From Pyramidobacter sp. (GTDB lineage Bacteria > Synergistota > Synergistia > Synergistales > Dethiosulfovibrionaceae): a stretch of DNA of 10,626 bases. Below are positions 1 to 6,468 of the stretch, piece after piece. The notes beneath the pieces are model-generated. The model had not been told where the DNA came from, did no database searches, and saw only the letters and a program-made list of their open reading frames with translations. Made by a program: the position numbers and the translations under genes. The stretch covers positions 1 to 10,626 of the forward strand of contig JAEEUD010000035.1 in NCBI GenBank assembly GCA_016286835.1, written 5' to 3'. Positions within the stretch are counted from its first letter, which is position 1. Each line of letters begins with the position of its first letter.

Positions 1-43
1 TCGTTATATGGTGCTGTCGTGTCCAAATGCTGATTGACCGTAA

Positions 44-65
44 GGGCGGGCCCGTGTGCCCGCCC
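44..65 (-). terminator. Possible terminator of the LysR-type gene
   Basis: An 8-bp perfect GC-only stem (44-51 with 58-65) with a 6-nt loop lies 3 nt past the stop codon of the leftward LysR-type gene. On the minus strand it is followed only by TTACGG, not a T-run, so it may be a weak terminator or an mRNA 3' end stabiliser. Bases 1-43 show no other feature. Confidence 0.4.
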
Positions 66-68
66 GGC

Positions 69-998
69 TTACGCCGCGCTGATGTCCATGATTTTGAAGC
101 GGCGTTTCAGTTCGCTGATGAATTCCTGCGCGATCGGAGTCGGCGGGCAGTCCTGCTTGAGGATGCAGCCGAATTCCAGCGCGTCGGCGTTTTCGATGGG
201 GACGGAGCGGACTTTGTAGGCGGAGATCTGCTTTTCAAACGTGTCGATGCCCAGCCCGTAGAAGTCGCTGCTGCCGATCAGGCGCAGCAGCGAGGAACGG
301 GCGCGCGTGTAGACGACGCGTCGCGGCGGCTGGCCGTCTTCTGCCCGGCGGTGCAGGAACTGATCGGTCAGGTCCTCGAACTCGCCGAGGAAGCGGACGA
401 ACGGGTAATCCGCCAGATTTTCCAGTGTCACGGCCTTTCCGGCGCGGAGCAGGGGATGATCCTCGGCCACCAGAAGATGCGGCTTCATGCGGGCGAGAAG
501 GTGGTACTCCAGATGCTTTTCCTCCAGCGCGGCCCGGATCTTCTGTCTCTGGTAGTTGTCGAAATTGATCACGCCGACCTCGAAGAAGTGGGAAGAAACG
601 TCCTCGATGACGTCGGCGGGGCTCCCTTCGTTGAGCTTGTGGGCGAACTGCGGATCGTCCCTGTGGCGAAGGACAACGGCGATGAAGCACTCCATGATGT
701 GGGTGTACTTGGTCATGGAGACTTCGAGCGAAGACGCTGCCGCGTCGGCCGTGCCCAGTTTCTCGATCTTGCCGCATTCCTGGACGATCTTTTCGGCGTG
801 TCTGAGAAATTCAGTTCCTTCGGGCGTCAGGACGACGCCTTTTTTGCTGCGCTGCAGCAGGACGACGCCGAGCTCGTTCTCCAGATCGTGGAGGATCTTG
901 CCCAGATGCGGCTGGGAGATGTACAGCTTCTGTGCGGCCCTGTTGATCGAGCCGATTTCCGCGACGGTGATGAAGTACTTCAGATGCTCTGTGTTCAT
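69..998 (-). CDS. LysR-family transcriptional regulator
   Basis: 309-aa LysR-type DNA-binding regulator, a usual length for the family. The N-terminal winged helix-turn-helix covers about residues 3-60, with the typical core SINRAAQKLYISQPHLGKIL at 17-36 and TPEGTEFLRHA at 58-68. Residues from about 90 to 297 form the ligand-binding region of the family; its ligand cannot be read from sequence. The ATG at 998 is supported by an AGGAGGG ribosome site at 1003-1009, 4 nt upstream. The gene diverges from glnA across 198 nt holding repeated ATAAC elements, so by family precedent it probably regulates glnA and the symporter and possibly itself. The effector may be an amino acid or a nitrogen signal (inference). 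I could not choose a convincing promoter for this gene on the minus strand. Confidence 0.93.
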   Translation of the reverse strand: MNTEHLKYFITVAEIGSINRAAQKLYISQPHLGKILHDLENELGVVLLQRSKKGVVLTPEGTEFLRHAEKIVQECGKIEKLGTADAAASSLEVSMTKYTHIMECFIAVVLRHRDDPQFAHKLNEGSPADVIEDVSSHFFEVGVINFDNYQRQKIRAALEEKHLEYHLLARMKPHLLVAEDHPLLRAGKAVTLENLADYPFVRFLGEFEDLTDQFLHRRAEDGQPPRRVVYTRARSSLLRLIGSSDFYGLGIDTFEKQISAYKVRSVPIENADALEFGCILKQDCPPTPIAQEFISELKRRFKIMDISAA

Positions 999-1011
999 TT
1001 GGCCCTCCTGA

Positions 1012-1055
1012 GGTTATCCGTGATTCAAATAACGCTCATAGCGATAACCAATAAC
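1012..1055. promoter_or_regulatory. Putative LysR operator region: repeated ATAAC/GTTAT
   Basis: A perfect 7-bp inverted pair, GGTTATC (1012-1018) and GATAACC (1043-1049), encloses a small dyad CGCT-CAT-AGCG (1033-1043). The pentamer ATAAC occurs three times in direct orientation (from 1029, 1044 and 1051) and once inverted (GTTAT, 1013-1017). The last copy abuts the -35 box of the glnA promoter, and the first lies just upstream of the lysR ribosome site. This is where a LysR-type protein would bind to control a divergent pair. Binding itself is inferred. Confidence 0.42.
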
Positions 1056-1082
1056 TTTACATTCATATTACCATGTTAAAAT
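1056..1082 (+). promoter_or_regulatory. Putative sigma-70 promoter of glnA
   Basis: TTTACA (1056-1061) is a near-consensus -35 box. TAAAAT (1077-1082) is a 5/6 match to the -10 box and is preceded by TG at 1074-1075, an extended -10. The spacer is 15 bp, shorter than ideal, which would fit a promoter that needs an activator. The predicted start near 1089 would give a leader of about 107 nt before glnA. Confidence 0.45.
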
Positions 1083-1116
1083 CCAAGTGTAAACGATTCG
1101 GCGGCGAGTTTTTTAT

Positions 1117-1190
1117 CTTTTCCCCGCTTCTTTGGGAAAACGCCGCACGAAAAATGATCTGGGCAGCGGTCTTCGTGCCGCGGAAAGGAG
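1117..1190 (+). promoter_or_regulatory. Structured glnA mRNA leader: two adjacent hairpins
   Basis: Hairpin 1 pairs TTTTCCC (1118-1124) with GGGAAAA (1134-1140) over a 9-nt loop. Hairpin 2 starts at the very next base: CGC-C-GCACGAA (1141-1151) pairs with TTCGTGC-C-GCG (1172-1182), ten pairs with one C/C mismatch and a 20-nt loop. The ribosome site AAAGGAG (1184-1190) begins 1 nt after hairpin 2. CTTTTCC (1117-1123), part of hairpin 1, could instead pair with GGAAAGG (1182-1188) and cover the ribosome site. The pairings are visible; a regulatory switch is inference. Confidence 0.4.
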
Positions 1191-1196
1191 CGCATT

Positions 1197-2621
1197 ATGG
1201 CAAGAACATTCAACGATGTCATGCAGATGGTCCAGGAGCACAAGATCGAGATGGTCGATTTCAAGATGGTGGACATCAACGGCGTTTTCCGCCACGTCAC
1301 CATCCCCGTCAGCTATTTCACCGAGAGCATCATGAAGGACGGGATCGGCTTCGACGCCTCCAATTACGGCTACGCGATCCTGGAGAAGAGCGACATGGTC
1401 TTCATCCCCGACCTTGACACGGCGATGGTGGATCCGTTCTGCGCAGTCCCCACGCTGTCGATGACCGGAGATGCGATGATCATCGACTACCCGGACAACC
1501 GGCCCGTCGCGCAGTATCCGCGCAACATCGTCAAGGCGGCGGAGCAGCACATGAAGGATCTCGGCATCGCCGACACGATGCTGATCCTGCCGGAATTCGA
1601 GTTTTATCTGTTCAACGAGGCGGGCTGGACGGTGAAGCCCAATCAGGTGAGCTCGTTCGTTGACGCCGAGCAGGCGCACTGGAACAGCGACTCGCAGGGC
1701 AAAGGCGTCGTCGTGCCGTTGCAGGATCACTACCACATCGCCAAGCCGTTCGACCGCTCCTACGAGTGCCGCAGCGAGATGGTGAAGCGCATCGAGGCGG
1801 CCGGCATCCCGGTGAAATATCATCATCCCGAGGTGGGCGCTTCCGGCCAGTTCGAGATCGAGCCCAAGCTCGGTTCCATGCCGATGATGGCCGACGCCAC
1901 GATGCTGATCAAGTACATCATCCACAACACGGCGCTGGAATACGGCCTGTCAGCCACGTTCATGCCCAAGCCGATCTTCGGAGAGGCGGGGAGCGGCATG
2001 CACGTGCACATGCTGCTGCTCAAAAACGGCGAGCCGGTGTTCTCCGACGACAACGGCTATTCGCACCTCAGCAAAGAGGCGCACTGGTTCATGGGCGGCC
2101 TGCTCTCGCACATCTCGTCGCTGTGCGCGATCACGAATCCCAGCGTCAACTCGTTCAAGCGTCTGGTGCCCGGCTATGAAGCGCCCGTCACCGTCGGCTA
2201 CGCCACGTCCAACCGTAGCGCCGTGATCCGCATCCCGGCCTACGCCAAGACGCCGAAGATGCGCCGCTTCGAGCTGCGCAACCCGGACGCCACCTGCAAT
2301 CCGTACTTTGCCTACGCCGCCATCCTCATGGCCGGCCTCGACGGCATCCAGAAGAAGATCGATCCTCACGCGCACGGCTGGGGCCCCTACGACTGCAACC
2401 TCTTCAACCTGCCCGAGGAAGAGAAGAAGAAGCTGCAGGGCCTGCCCGTGCGTCTGGAAGACGCGCTCGACGCGCTGGAGGCCGATCACGACTATCTGAC
2501 TGCCGGCGGCGTGTTCCCCCAGGAACTGATCGCCAAGTTCATCAAGGGCAAGCGCGCGGAGTGCGCCCGTCTGGCAGCGATCCCGAACCCTGCCGAGTTC
2601 GAGATGTACTACAACGCGTAA
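1197..2621 (+). CDS. glnA: Glutamine synthetase, type I
   Basis: 474-aa ATP-dependent glutamate-ammonia ligase, a cytoplasmic dodecamer in this family; E. coli GlnA is 469 aa. The start ATG follows AAAGGAG by 6 nt. Expected motifs appear in order: beta-grasp domain (about 18-100), PEFEF with metal ligands E133 and E135, Tyr179, HHPEVGASGQFEIE with E212 and E220, GSGMHVH with H269, NSFKRLVPGYEAPV with R322 and E328, NRSAVIRIP (R340, R345) and RRFELRNPD (E359, R361). The C-terminus matches the I-beta type (EFEMYY). Two changes stand out: the adenylylation motif NLYDLP reads NLFNLP, with Phe403 at the modified Tyr, and FDGSS reads FDASN, with Asn56 at the ammonium-site Ser53 of E. coli. Asp53 of that motif is kept. 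The gene is probably co-transcribed with the symporter 43 nt downstream. A gamma-glutamyl ligase with another amine acceptor is possible but less likely, because Asp53, Tyr179 and E212 are intact. Confidence 0.95.
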   Translation: MARTFNDVMQMVQEHKIEMVDFKMVDINGVFRHVTIPVSYFTESIMKDGIGFDASNYGYAILEKSDMVFIPDLDTAMVDPFCAVPTLSMTGDAMIIDYPDNRPVAQYPRNIVKAAEQHMKDLGIADTMLILPEFEFYLFNEAGWTVKPNQVSSFVDAEQAHWNSDSQGKGVVVPLQDHYHIAKPFDRSYECRSEMVKRIEAAGIPVKYHHPEVGASGQFEIEPKLGSMPMMADATMLIKYIIHNTALEYGLSATFMPKPIFGEAGSGMHVHMLLLKNGEPVFSDDNGYSHLSKEAHWFMGGLLSHISSLCAITNPSVNSFKRLVPGYEAPVTVGYATSNRSAVIRIPAYAKTPKMRRFELRNPDATCNPYFAYAAILMAGLDGIQKKIDPHAHGWGPYDCNLFNLPEEEKKKLQGLPVRLEDALDALEADHDYLTAGGVFPQELIAKFIKGKRAECARLAAIPNPAEFEMYYNA

Positions 2622-2664
2622 CTGTTTTTCGTCAAAATCACACGTCTGAAAGGGGATATAAAAA

Positions 2665-4065
2665 ATGGATGCTGTTTACAATGGTTTGCTGTACCTTACC
2701 GGTTGGCCTCTGGCTTGTCTGCTGTTCTTCGGCGGTCTGTACTTCACGATCCGCACCAAGTTCCCGCAGTTTCGTCTGTTCGGGGAATCGATCCGCGTCG
2801 TTTCGGAAAAGCCCACCACGGCCGGTTCCATTTCCTCCTTCGGCGCCCTGATGATCTCCACGGCCTCGCGCGTCGGCACGGGCAACATCGTCGGCGTTTC
2901 CACGGCTATCTGCATCGGCGGTCCCGGCGCCGTGTTCTGGATGTGGGTGACGGCCATTTTCGGCGGCGCTTCGGCGTTCGTCGAGTCCACGCTGGCTCAG
3001 GTCTATAAGAAAAAGGATCCCGACGGCGGCTCCTACGGCGGACCGGCCTACTACATCGAAGCGGCGCTTCATTCCCGCTTCCTGGCGGTCATCTTCTGCC
3101 TTGCCCTGATCTTCACCTACGGCGTCGGATACAACATGCTTGCTTCGTACAACCTGCAGTCCGCGTTCAGCGGCTTCGCCTTCTATGATCCCAAGCTGAC
3201 GCCGGCCATCATCGGCTGTGTCATCGCGCTGATCTCGCTCTACTGCCTGCTCGGCGGCGGCCGGAGAATCGTCCAGATTACGGGCTTCCTTGTCCCCGTC
3301 ATGGGCGTGCTTTACGTCGTCCTTGCAGTCGTCGCTCTTGCCAAGAACATCGGCAACGTTCCGCACATGTTCGGGATGATCTTCGCCGATGCGTTCAACT
3401 TCCAGGCCATCTTCGGCGGCTTCATGGGATCGTGCCTGATGATGGGCTTCAAGAGAGGTCTGTACTCCAACGAAGCCGGTATCGGTTCCGCCCCCAATGC
3501 CGCGGCCGCAGCCGACGTGTCGCATCCCGCCAAGCAGGGCCTTGTGCAGATGCTTTCCGTCTTTATCGACACTCTGCTTCTCTGCACCGCGACTGCTTTC
3601 ATGAGCCTCTGCTCCGGCGTGGAACCCACGGCGGAAGTCGCCGGCGCCCGTTATATCCAGCTGGCCCTTTCGCAGACGTTCGGCGACATCGGCCCCGTGT
3701 TCATCGCCATCGCCATGCTGCTGTTCGCGTTCACGACGCTGCTTGGCAACTTCTACTACATCGAGAACTGCGTCGCCTACCTGATGAAGAAAAAGCCCTC
3801 GCGTATGTTCATGAATGCCGTCCGCGTGTTCGGCGCGTTCCTGATCTTCATCGGCGCGATCATCTCCTTCGGCACCGCCTGGGACATCGCTGACATCTGC
3901 CAGTGCATCCTTGCCGGGCTGAACATCCCCGTCTGCATGATCCTCGGCGGCGTGGCCTACAAGGCTCTGGACAACTATGTCGAGCAGATAAAGGCCGGAA
4001 AGAACCCCGTGTTCTTCGCCAAAAAGGACGGCGGCGTCACTGTCGATACCGATTTCTGGAATTAA
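2665..4065 (+). CDS. Sodium:alanine/glycine symporter, AGCS family
   Basis: 466-aa inner-membrane Na+-coupled amino-acid carrier, a normal length for the amino acid-cation symporter (AGCS) family. Diagnostic stretches are ASRVGTGNIVGV (67-78), GGPGAVFWMW (85-94), SYGGPAYYIE (123-132), LYSNEAGIGSAP (266-277), VFIDTLLLCTATA (299-311) and TTLLGNFYYIE (357-367). About ten hydrophobic segments run from residue 8 to 432, followed by a polar tail. AGCS members carry alanine, glycine, serine or glutamine, and the sequence does not settle which. The ATG is preceded by AGGGG at 2651-2655 with a 9-nt spacer. Only 43 nt without a terminator separate it from glnA, so I read the two as one operon importing an amino acid alongside glutamine synthesis. 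A hairpin terminator follows. Confidence 0.94.
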   Translation: MDAVYNGLLYLTGWPLACLLFFGGLYFTIRTKFPQFRLFGESIRVVSEKPTTAGSISSFGALMISTASRVGTGNIVGVSTAICIGGPGAVFWMWVTAIFGGASAFVESTLAQVYKKKDPDGGSYGGPAYYIEAALHSRFLAVIFCLALIFTYGVGYNMLASYNLQSAFSGFAFYDPKLTPAIIGCVIALISLYCLLGGGRRIVQITGFLVPVMGVLYVVLAVVALAKNIGNVPHMFGMIFADAFNFQAIFGGFMGSCLMMGFKRGLYSNEAGIGSAPNAAAAADVSHPAKQGLVQMLSVFIDTLLLCTATAFMSLCSGVEPTAEVAGARYIQLALSQTFGDIGPVFIAIAMLLFAFTTLLGNFYYIENCVAYLMKKKPSRMFMNAVRVFGAFLIFIGAIISFGTAWDIADICQCILAGLNIPVCMILGGVAYKALDNYVEQIKAGKNPVFFAKKDGGVTVDTDFWN

Positions 4066-4141
4066 CGGTAACGGCGCGCTGCCTGGTTTCACTCTGTCTG
4101 TGATCCCCCGCTGAAGGGGAATAAACTGAAAAGGTACTGAT

Positions 4142-4182
4142 GAGGCCGGCCGGCGTGTAAAAGCCTGACCGGCCTCTTTTTT
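4142..4182 (+). terminator. Rho-independent terminator of glnA-symporter operon
   Basis: GAGGCCGG (4142-4149) pairs perfectly with CCGGCCTC (4169-4176) and is followed at once by six T (4177-4182). It lies 77 nt after the symporter stop codon. A weaker hairpin, TCCCC/GGGGA (4104-4120), precedes it. Confidence 0.85.
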
Positions 4183-4204
4183 ACGGCATTTGGACTGCGG
4201 ATCA

Positions 4205-4363
4205 TTGAAAAAGCAGCTGAGCCTCCGGAACGCTGTTTTTCTTACCCTGGCGGCCCTGGTGTGTTGTTGGGAAGATCTTTGGCTCGCCGGAAGCGGGAAA
4301 TTTATCGTCGGGGCGAAGAAATCACCTGTACGGTCCCCCTTTGCCGCAGTCTGCGAAACATAA
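4205..4363 (+). other. Possible small secreted-peptide ORF or decayed gene start
   Basis: A TTG-initiated frame of 52 codons encodes a peptide starting MKKQLSLRNAVFLTLAALVC: a basic n-region, a hydrophobic core, then a polar tail (EDLWLAGSGKFIVGAKK) ending at TAA 4361-4363. The start looks like a signal peptide or lipoprotein leader. Against a live gene: no good ribosome site, only 22 nt between the upstream terminator and the start (no room for a promoter), and a hydrophobic run can arise by chance. It may be the 5' remnant of a lost secreted-protein gene. The rest of 4183-4409 shows nothing else I can support. Confidence 0.22.
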
Positions 4364-4409
4364 TCCCGTGCTGTTATGCGTTGTTATTTTTATATTCCGC
4401 AAACTATGC

Positions 4410-4437
4410 TTGATAGAAACACCGGGTGTGGTATAAT
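4410..4437 (+). promoter_or_regulatory. Sigma-70 promoter for the PucR-type regulator
   Basis: TTGATA (4410-4415) and a perfect TATAAT (4432-4437) are separated by 16 bp, with TG at 4429-4430 making an extended -10. This is the best promoter in the window. Transcription from about 4444 would give a leader of about 145 nt before the regulator's ATG. Confidence 0.7.
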
Positions 4438-4487
4438 TATTCTCAATAGTCATGAAAAATCTGGTCGTCTGTGCTGATGTGCTGCGT

Positions 4488-4538
4488 TCAGACGTTCTGA
4501 TTTTCAAAAACGAAACTTCCCGTTCATACAGTGTATGA
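4488..4538. promoter_or_regulatory. Two tandem dyads in the pucR leader, putative operators
   Basis: TCAGA-CGT-TCTGA (4488-4500) and TCATAC-AGT-GTATGA (4524-4538) are both perfect inverted repeats with 3-nt centres and TCA...TGA ends. Their centres lie 37 bp apart, close to three and a half helical turns. They sit about 50-95 nt downstream of the predicted transcription start, where bound protein would block elongation. Autoregulation by the PucR-type protein is a reasonable inference, not shown. Confidence 0.35.
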
Positions 4539-4588
4539 CTTTATTTCGGCGAGATTAGCGCGTTTTCCCAAAGGAGTGCTGCCAGCCC

Positions 4589-6208
4589 ATGACGACGACA
4601 GTAAGAGAAACACTGACGCTCGATTCTTTCAAAGGGTTTCGTGTGCTTGCCGGTCAGAGTGGGCTCGACCGGGCGGTGTCCACGACGACGTTCATCGAAG
4701 CCCCCGACTCGTGGAAATGGATCCGCGGCGGCGAGTTCGTCCTCACGCTCGGGTATGCGTTTCAGGAGGAATCGCAGCTTTTTGACCTTGTGCACAAGCT
4801 GATCGACCACGGCGCCTCGTGCATCGGCATCAAGACGGAACGCTTCCTCAAGAGGATCCCCGAAAACGTGCTGGAGCTGGCGGAGCAGCACTCGTTCCCG
4901 GTGATCGATATCCCGATCTCCGTCCCGTTCGCCGAGATCATCCATCCCGTTCAGTCGCTGGTCATCAACGATCAGGCGCGGCTGCTGAAATACTCCGAAC
5001 GCGTGCGCCACGCGTTCTTCGCCCTCAGCGTCAAGGCGGCGGAGATCGAAGAGATCATCCAGACGCTGTGGGAGTTCATCCATCTGGATCTCATTTTCCT
5101 GGAGGCCTCGACGGGCAAAAAATATCTGACCTCCGACTCATCGCATCTTCTCGCGGTGCTCGACGATAAGCCCCTGAAGGACGTCCTCGCCGAATATCCG
5201 CACGAGGACGTGACGCTCAACGGGCGGCTGATGGGCTATCTGATTTTCGACACCGAGCCCGAAAAGCTCGGGGAGCATTGGGCGGAGATCCCCCTGAATC
5301 AGGCGAAGGGCGCGCTGCTCCTGTATTTCCAGCGGCTTGAGGCGAAAAAGCAGGTCGAGTCGCGCTATCGGAACGAATTCGTGCAGGACCTGATCTCCCG
5401 CAACATCCGCATGGAGCAGGAGGCCTGGAACCGGGCCAAGGTGTTCAACTGGTCGCTGGAAGGTCCGCAGCGCGTCGTAGTTGTCGATATCGACAACTAC
5501 AAGAGCACGCTGACGAGTTCGATCTCGCGCGGACAGGGCGCGTCCGCCGTGGAGAACATCAAGTCTCGCATCTACTCGATCGCGCGTTCGCTGCTCGGGC
5601 ACCTTGACGGGGGCAAGTATCCCTACGCGGAGATGAGCGACTCGATCGTCTTTATTTTCCCGGGAGGAACGCGGGGGCGTGACGCATTTTACCCTAAGCT
5701 CCTTGACGCGCTCGACTCCATGATGAAAGCGATCCGCGAGGAGACGGGCTTCACCGTCACCGTCGGGATCGGGGAGCCGCGCGACAGCGTCTTCGACTGC
5801 TCGGAGAGCTATCGCGAGGCCTGTCAAGGACTTGAACTGCTGCGCGCTTCCTGCGGCGGCAACAAGATCGCGCCGTGGGAGGAGATGGGCGTCTTCAAGC
5901 TGCTGAGCAGCATCAGCGGTACCCCAGAAAGCGAACAGTTCGTCGCCCGCTGGCTCGGCCCGCTGCCGGCAAGCGGCCGGCAGGGCGAGCAGAATCTGCT
6001 GGAAACGCTGAAGACGCTCCAGCAGTGCGGTTTCAACCTGAAAGAGGCTTCTCCGCTCCTCGCCATCCATTACAACACGCTGAAATACCGCTGGAAAAAG
6101 ATCTGCGACGTGCTCAACATCGATCCGGCGAACAGCAACGATCTCCTCAACGTGTCGCTTGCCCTGAAGCTCCACCAGCTTCGGGACGGTTCTCTGATGA
6201 AAGATTAG
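4589..6208 (+). CDS. PucR-family transcriptional regulator
   Basis: 539-aa regulator with the full PucR layout. The N-terminal PucR ligand-sensing domain is at about 9-130 (GEFVLTLGYAF at 48-58, HSFPVIDIPISVPFAEIIHP at 101-120). The CdaR/GGDEF-like middle region runs from about 295 to 420 (VVVVDIDNY near 294-302, TVTVGIGEPRD near 388-398). The C-terminal PucR helix-turn-helix is at about 470-535, with LLETLKTL and HYNTLKYRW (494-502) as key elements. Family members sense purine-catabolism intermediates, amino acids or other small metabolites; no purine genes are visible here. The ATG has AGGAG 12 nt upstream (4572-4576), a long spacer that may mean modest translation. Position suggests it controls the downstream membrane pair and amidohydrolase, and itself through the leader dyads (inference). 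Confidence 0.93.
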   Translation: MTTTVRETLTLDSFKGFRVLAGQSGLDRAVSTTTFIEAPDSWKWIRGGEFVLTLGYAFQEESQLFDLVHKLIDHGASCIGIKTERFLKRIPENVLELAEQHSFPVIDIPISVPFAEIIHPVQSLVINDQARLLKYSERVRHAFFALSVKAAEIEEIIQTLWEFIHLDLIFLEASTGKKYLTSDSSHLLAVLDDKPLKDVLAEYPHEDVTLNGRLMGYLIFDTEPEKLGEHWAEIPLNQAKGALLLYFQRLEAKKQVESRYRNEFVQDLISRNIRMEQEAWNRAKVFNWSLEGPQRVVVVDIDNYKSTLTSSISRGQGASAVENIKSRIYSIARSLLGHLDGGKYPYAEMSDSIVFIFPGGTRGRDAFYPKLLDALDSMMKAIREETGFTVTVGIGEPRDSVFDCSESYREACQGLELLRASCGGNKIAPWEEMGVFKLLSSISGTPESEQFVARWLGPLPASGRQGEQNLLETLKTLQQCGFNLKEASPLLAIHYNTLKYRWKKICDVLNIDPANSNDLLNVSLALKLHQLRDGSLMKD

Positions 6209-6224
6209 GGCTGTTTTTTGTCAG

Positions 6225-6269
6225 AAAGGCCTGTTTTTGTTCTGTATGAACAAAACAGACCTTTTTTTT
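6225..6269 (+). terminator. Rho-independent terminator of the PucR-type gene
   Basis: A long stem joins AAAGGCCTGTTTTTGTTC (6225-6242) to GAACAAAACAGACCTTT (6248-6264) over the 5-nt loop TGTAT, with one bulged T and one C/A mismatch. The T-run 6262-6269 follows. It starts 16 nt after the regulator's stop codon, so the regulator is transcribed separately from the membrane genes. Confidence 0.85.
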
Positions 6270-6283
6270 ATTCATAGGTGCAC

Positions 6284-6344
6284 AATGGACGCAGGTCAGA
6301 ATGCGCAGAATGAAAAAATCTATGATTTTTTTGTCCATTATGGA
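6284..6344. promoter_or_regulatory. Dyad-rich region ahead of the membrane-protein operon
   Basis: AATGGAC (6284-6290) and GTCCATT (6333-6339) form a 7-bp inverted pair. AAAAAATC-TAT-GATTTTTT (6313-6331) is a perfect 8-bp dyad. TCCAT-T-ATGGA (6334-6344) is a perfect 11-bp palindrome. All three lie just upstream of the AT-rich promoter region, where a regulator such as the PucR-type protein could act. Function is inferred. Confidence 0.3.
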
Positions 6345-6350
6345 TATAGA

Positions 6351-6379
6351 TTGATCGTCGCTTTTCAATATAATAATAA
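6351..6379 (+). promoter_or_regulatory. Possible promoter of the membrane pair and amidohydrolase
   Basis: TTGATC (6351-6356) lies 17 bp upstream of TAATAA (6374-6379). A perfect TATAAT sits at 6369-6374 but lacks a -35 box at normal spacing. The AT-rich patch stands out against GC-rich surroundings, so a promoter here is plausible, perhaps activator-dependent. Which -10 is used is unclear. Confidence 0.3.
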
Positions 6380-6468
6380 CGTAGGTTATGGTTGGAGCGG
6401 TCCGTGCGGCGTTGTGCCGTGCCGGTGCGCTTCTGTACGGTTCGTTGATCTTTGAAGGAGGTCGTACG

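Noticed and set aside
27..1079. Long plus-strand open frame across the LysR-type gene
   Set aside because: It is the opposite-strand shadow of a clear LysR-family coding region, has no ribosome site, and its translation resembles no protein family.
2638..4092. Minus-strand open frame of over 480 codons across the symporter gene
   Set aside because: Its translation is rich in Asp, Glu, His and Arg, as expected for the reverse strand of a GC-rich membrane-protein gene. The forward frame carries all AGCS motifs.
4322..4507. Minus-strand frame of 61 codons in the gap before pucR
   Set aside because: It covers the strong plus-strand promoter, has no ribosome site that I can find and shows no family features.
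6393..6407. Sigma-54-like promoter, TGGAGCG-N4-GTGC
   Set aside because: The GG-N10-GC spacing fits and 8 of 11 conserved positions match, but both boxes deviate, PucR proteins are not sigma-54 activators, and such matches are easy in GC-rich DNA.
6435..6467. GTACG/CGTAC pair flanking the ribosome site of the DUF5058-like gene
   Set aside because: Five pairs around a 23-nt loop are too weak to claim as a regulatory hairpin.
6388..6468. Upstream in-frame ATG extending the DUF5058-like protein by 27 residues
   Set aside because: It has no ribosome site and overlaps the probable leader, while the ATG at 6469 has AAGGAGG at ideal spacing.
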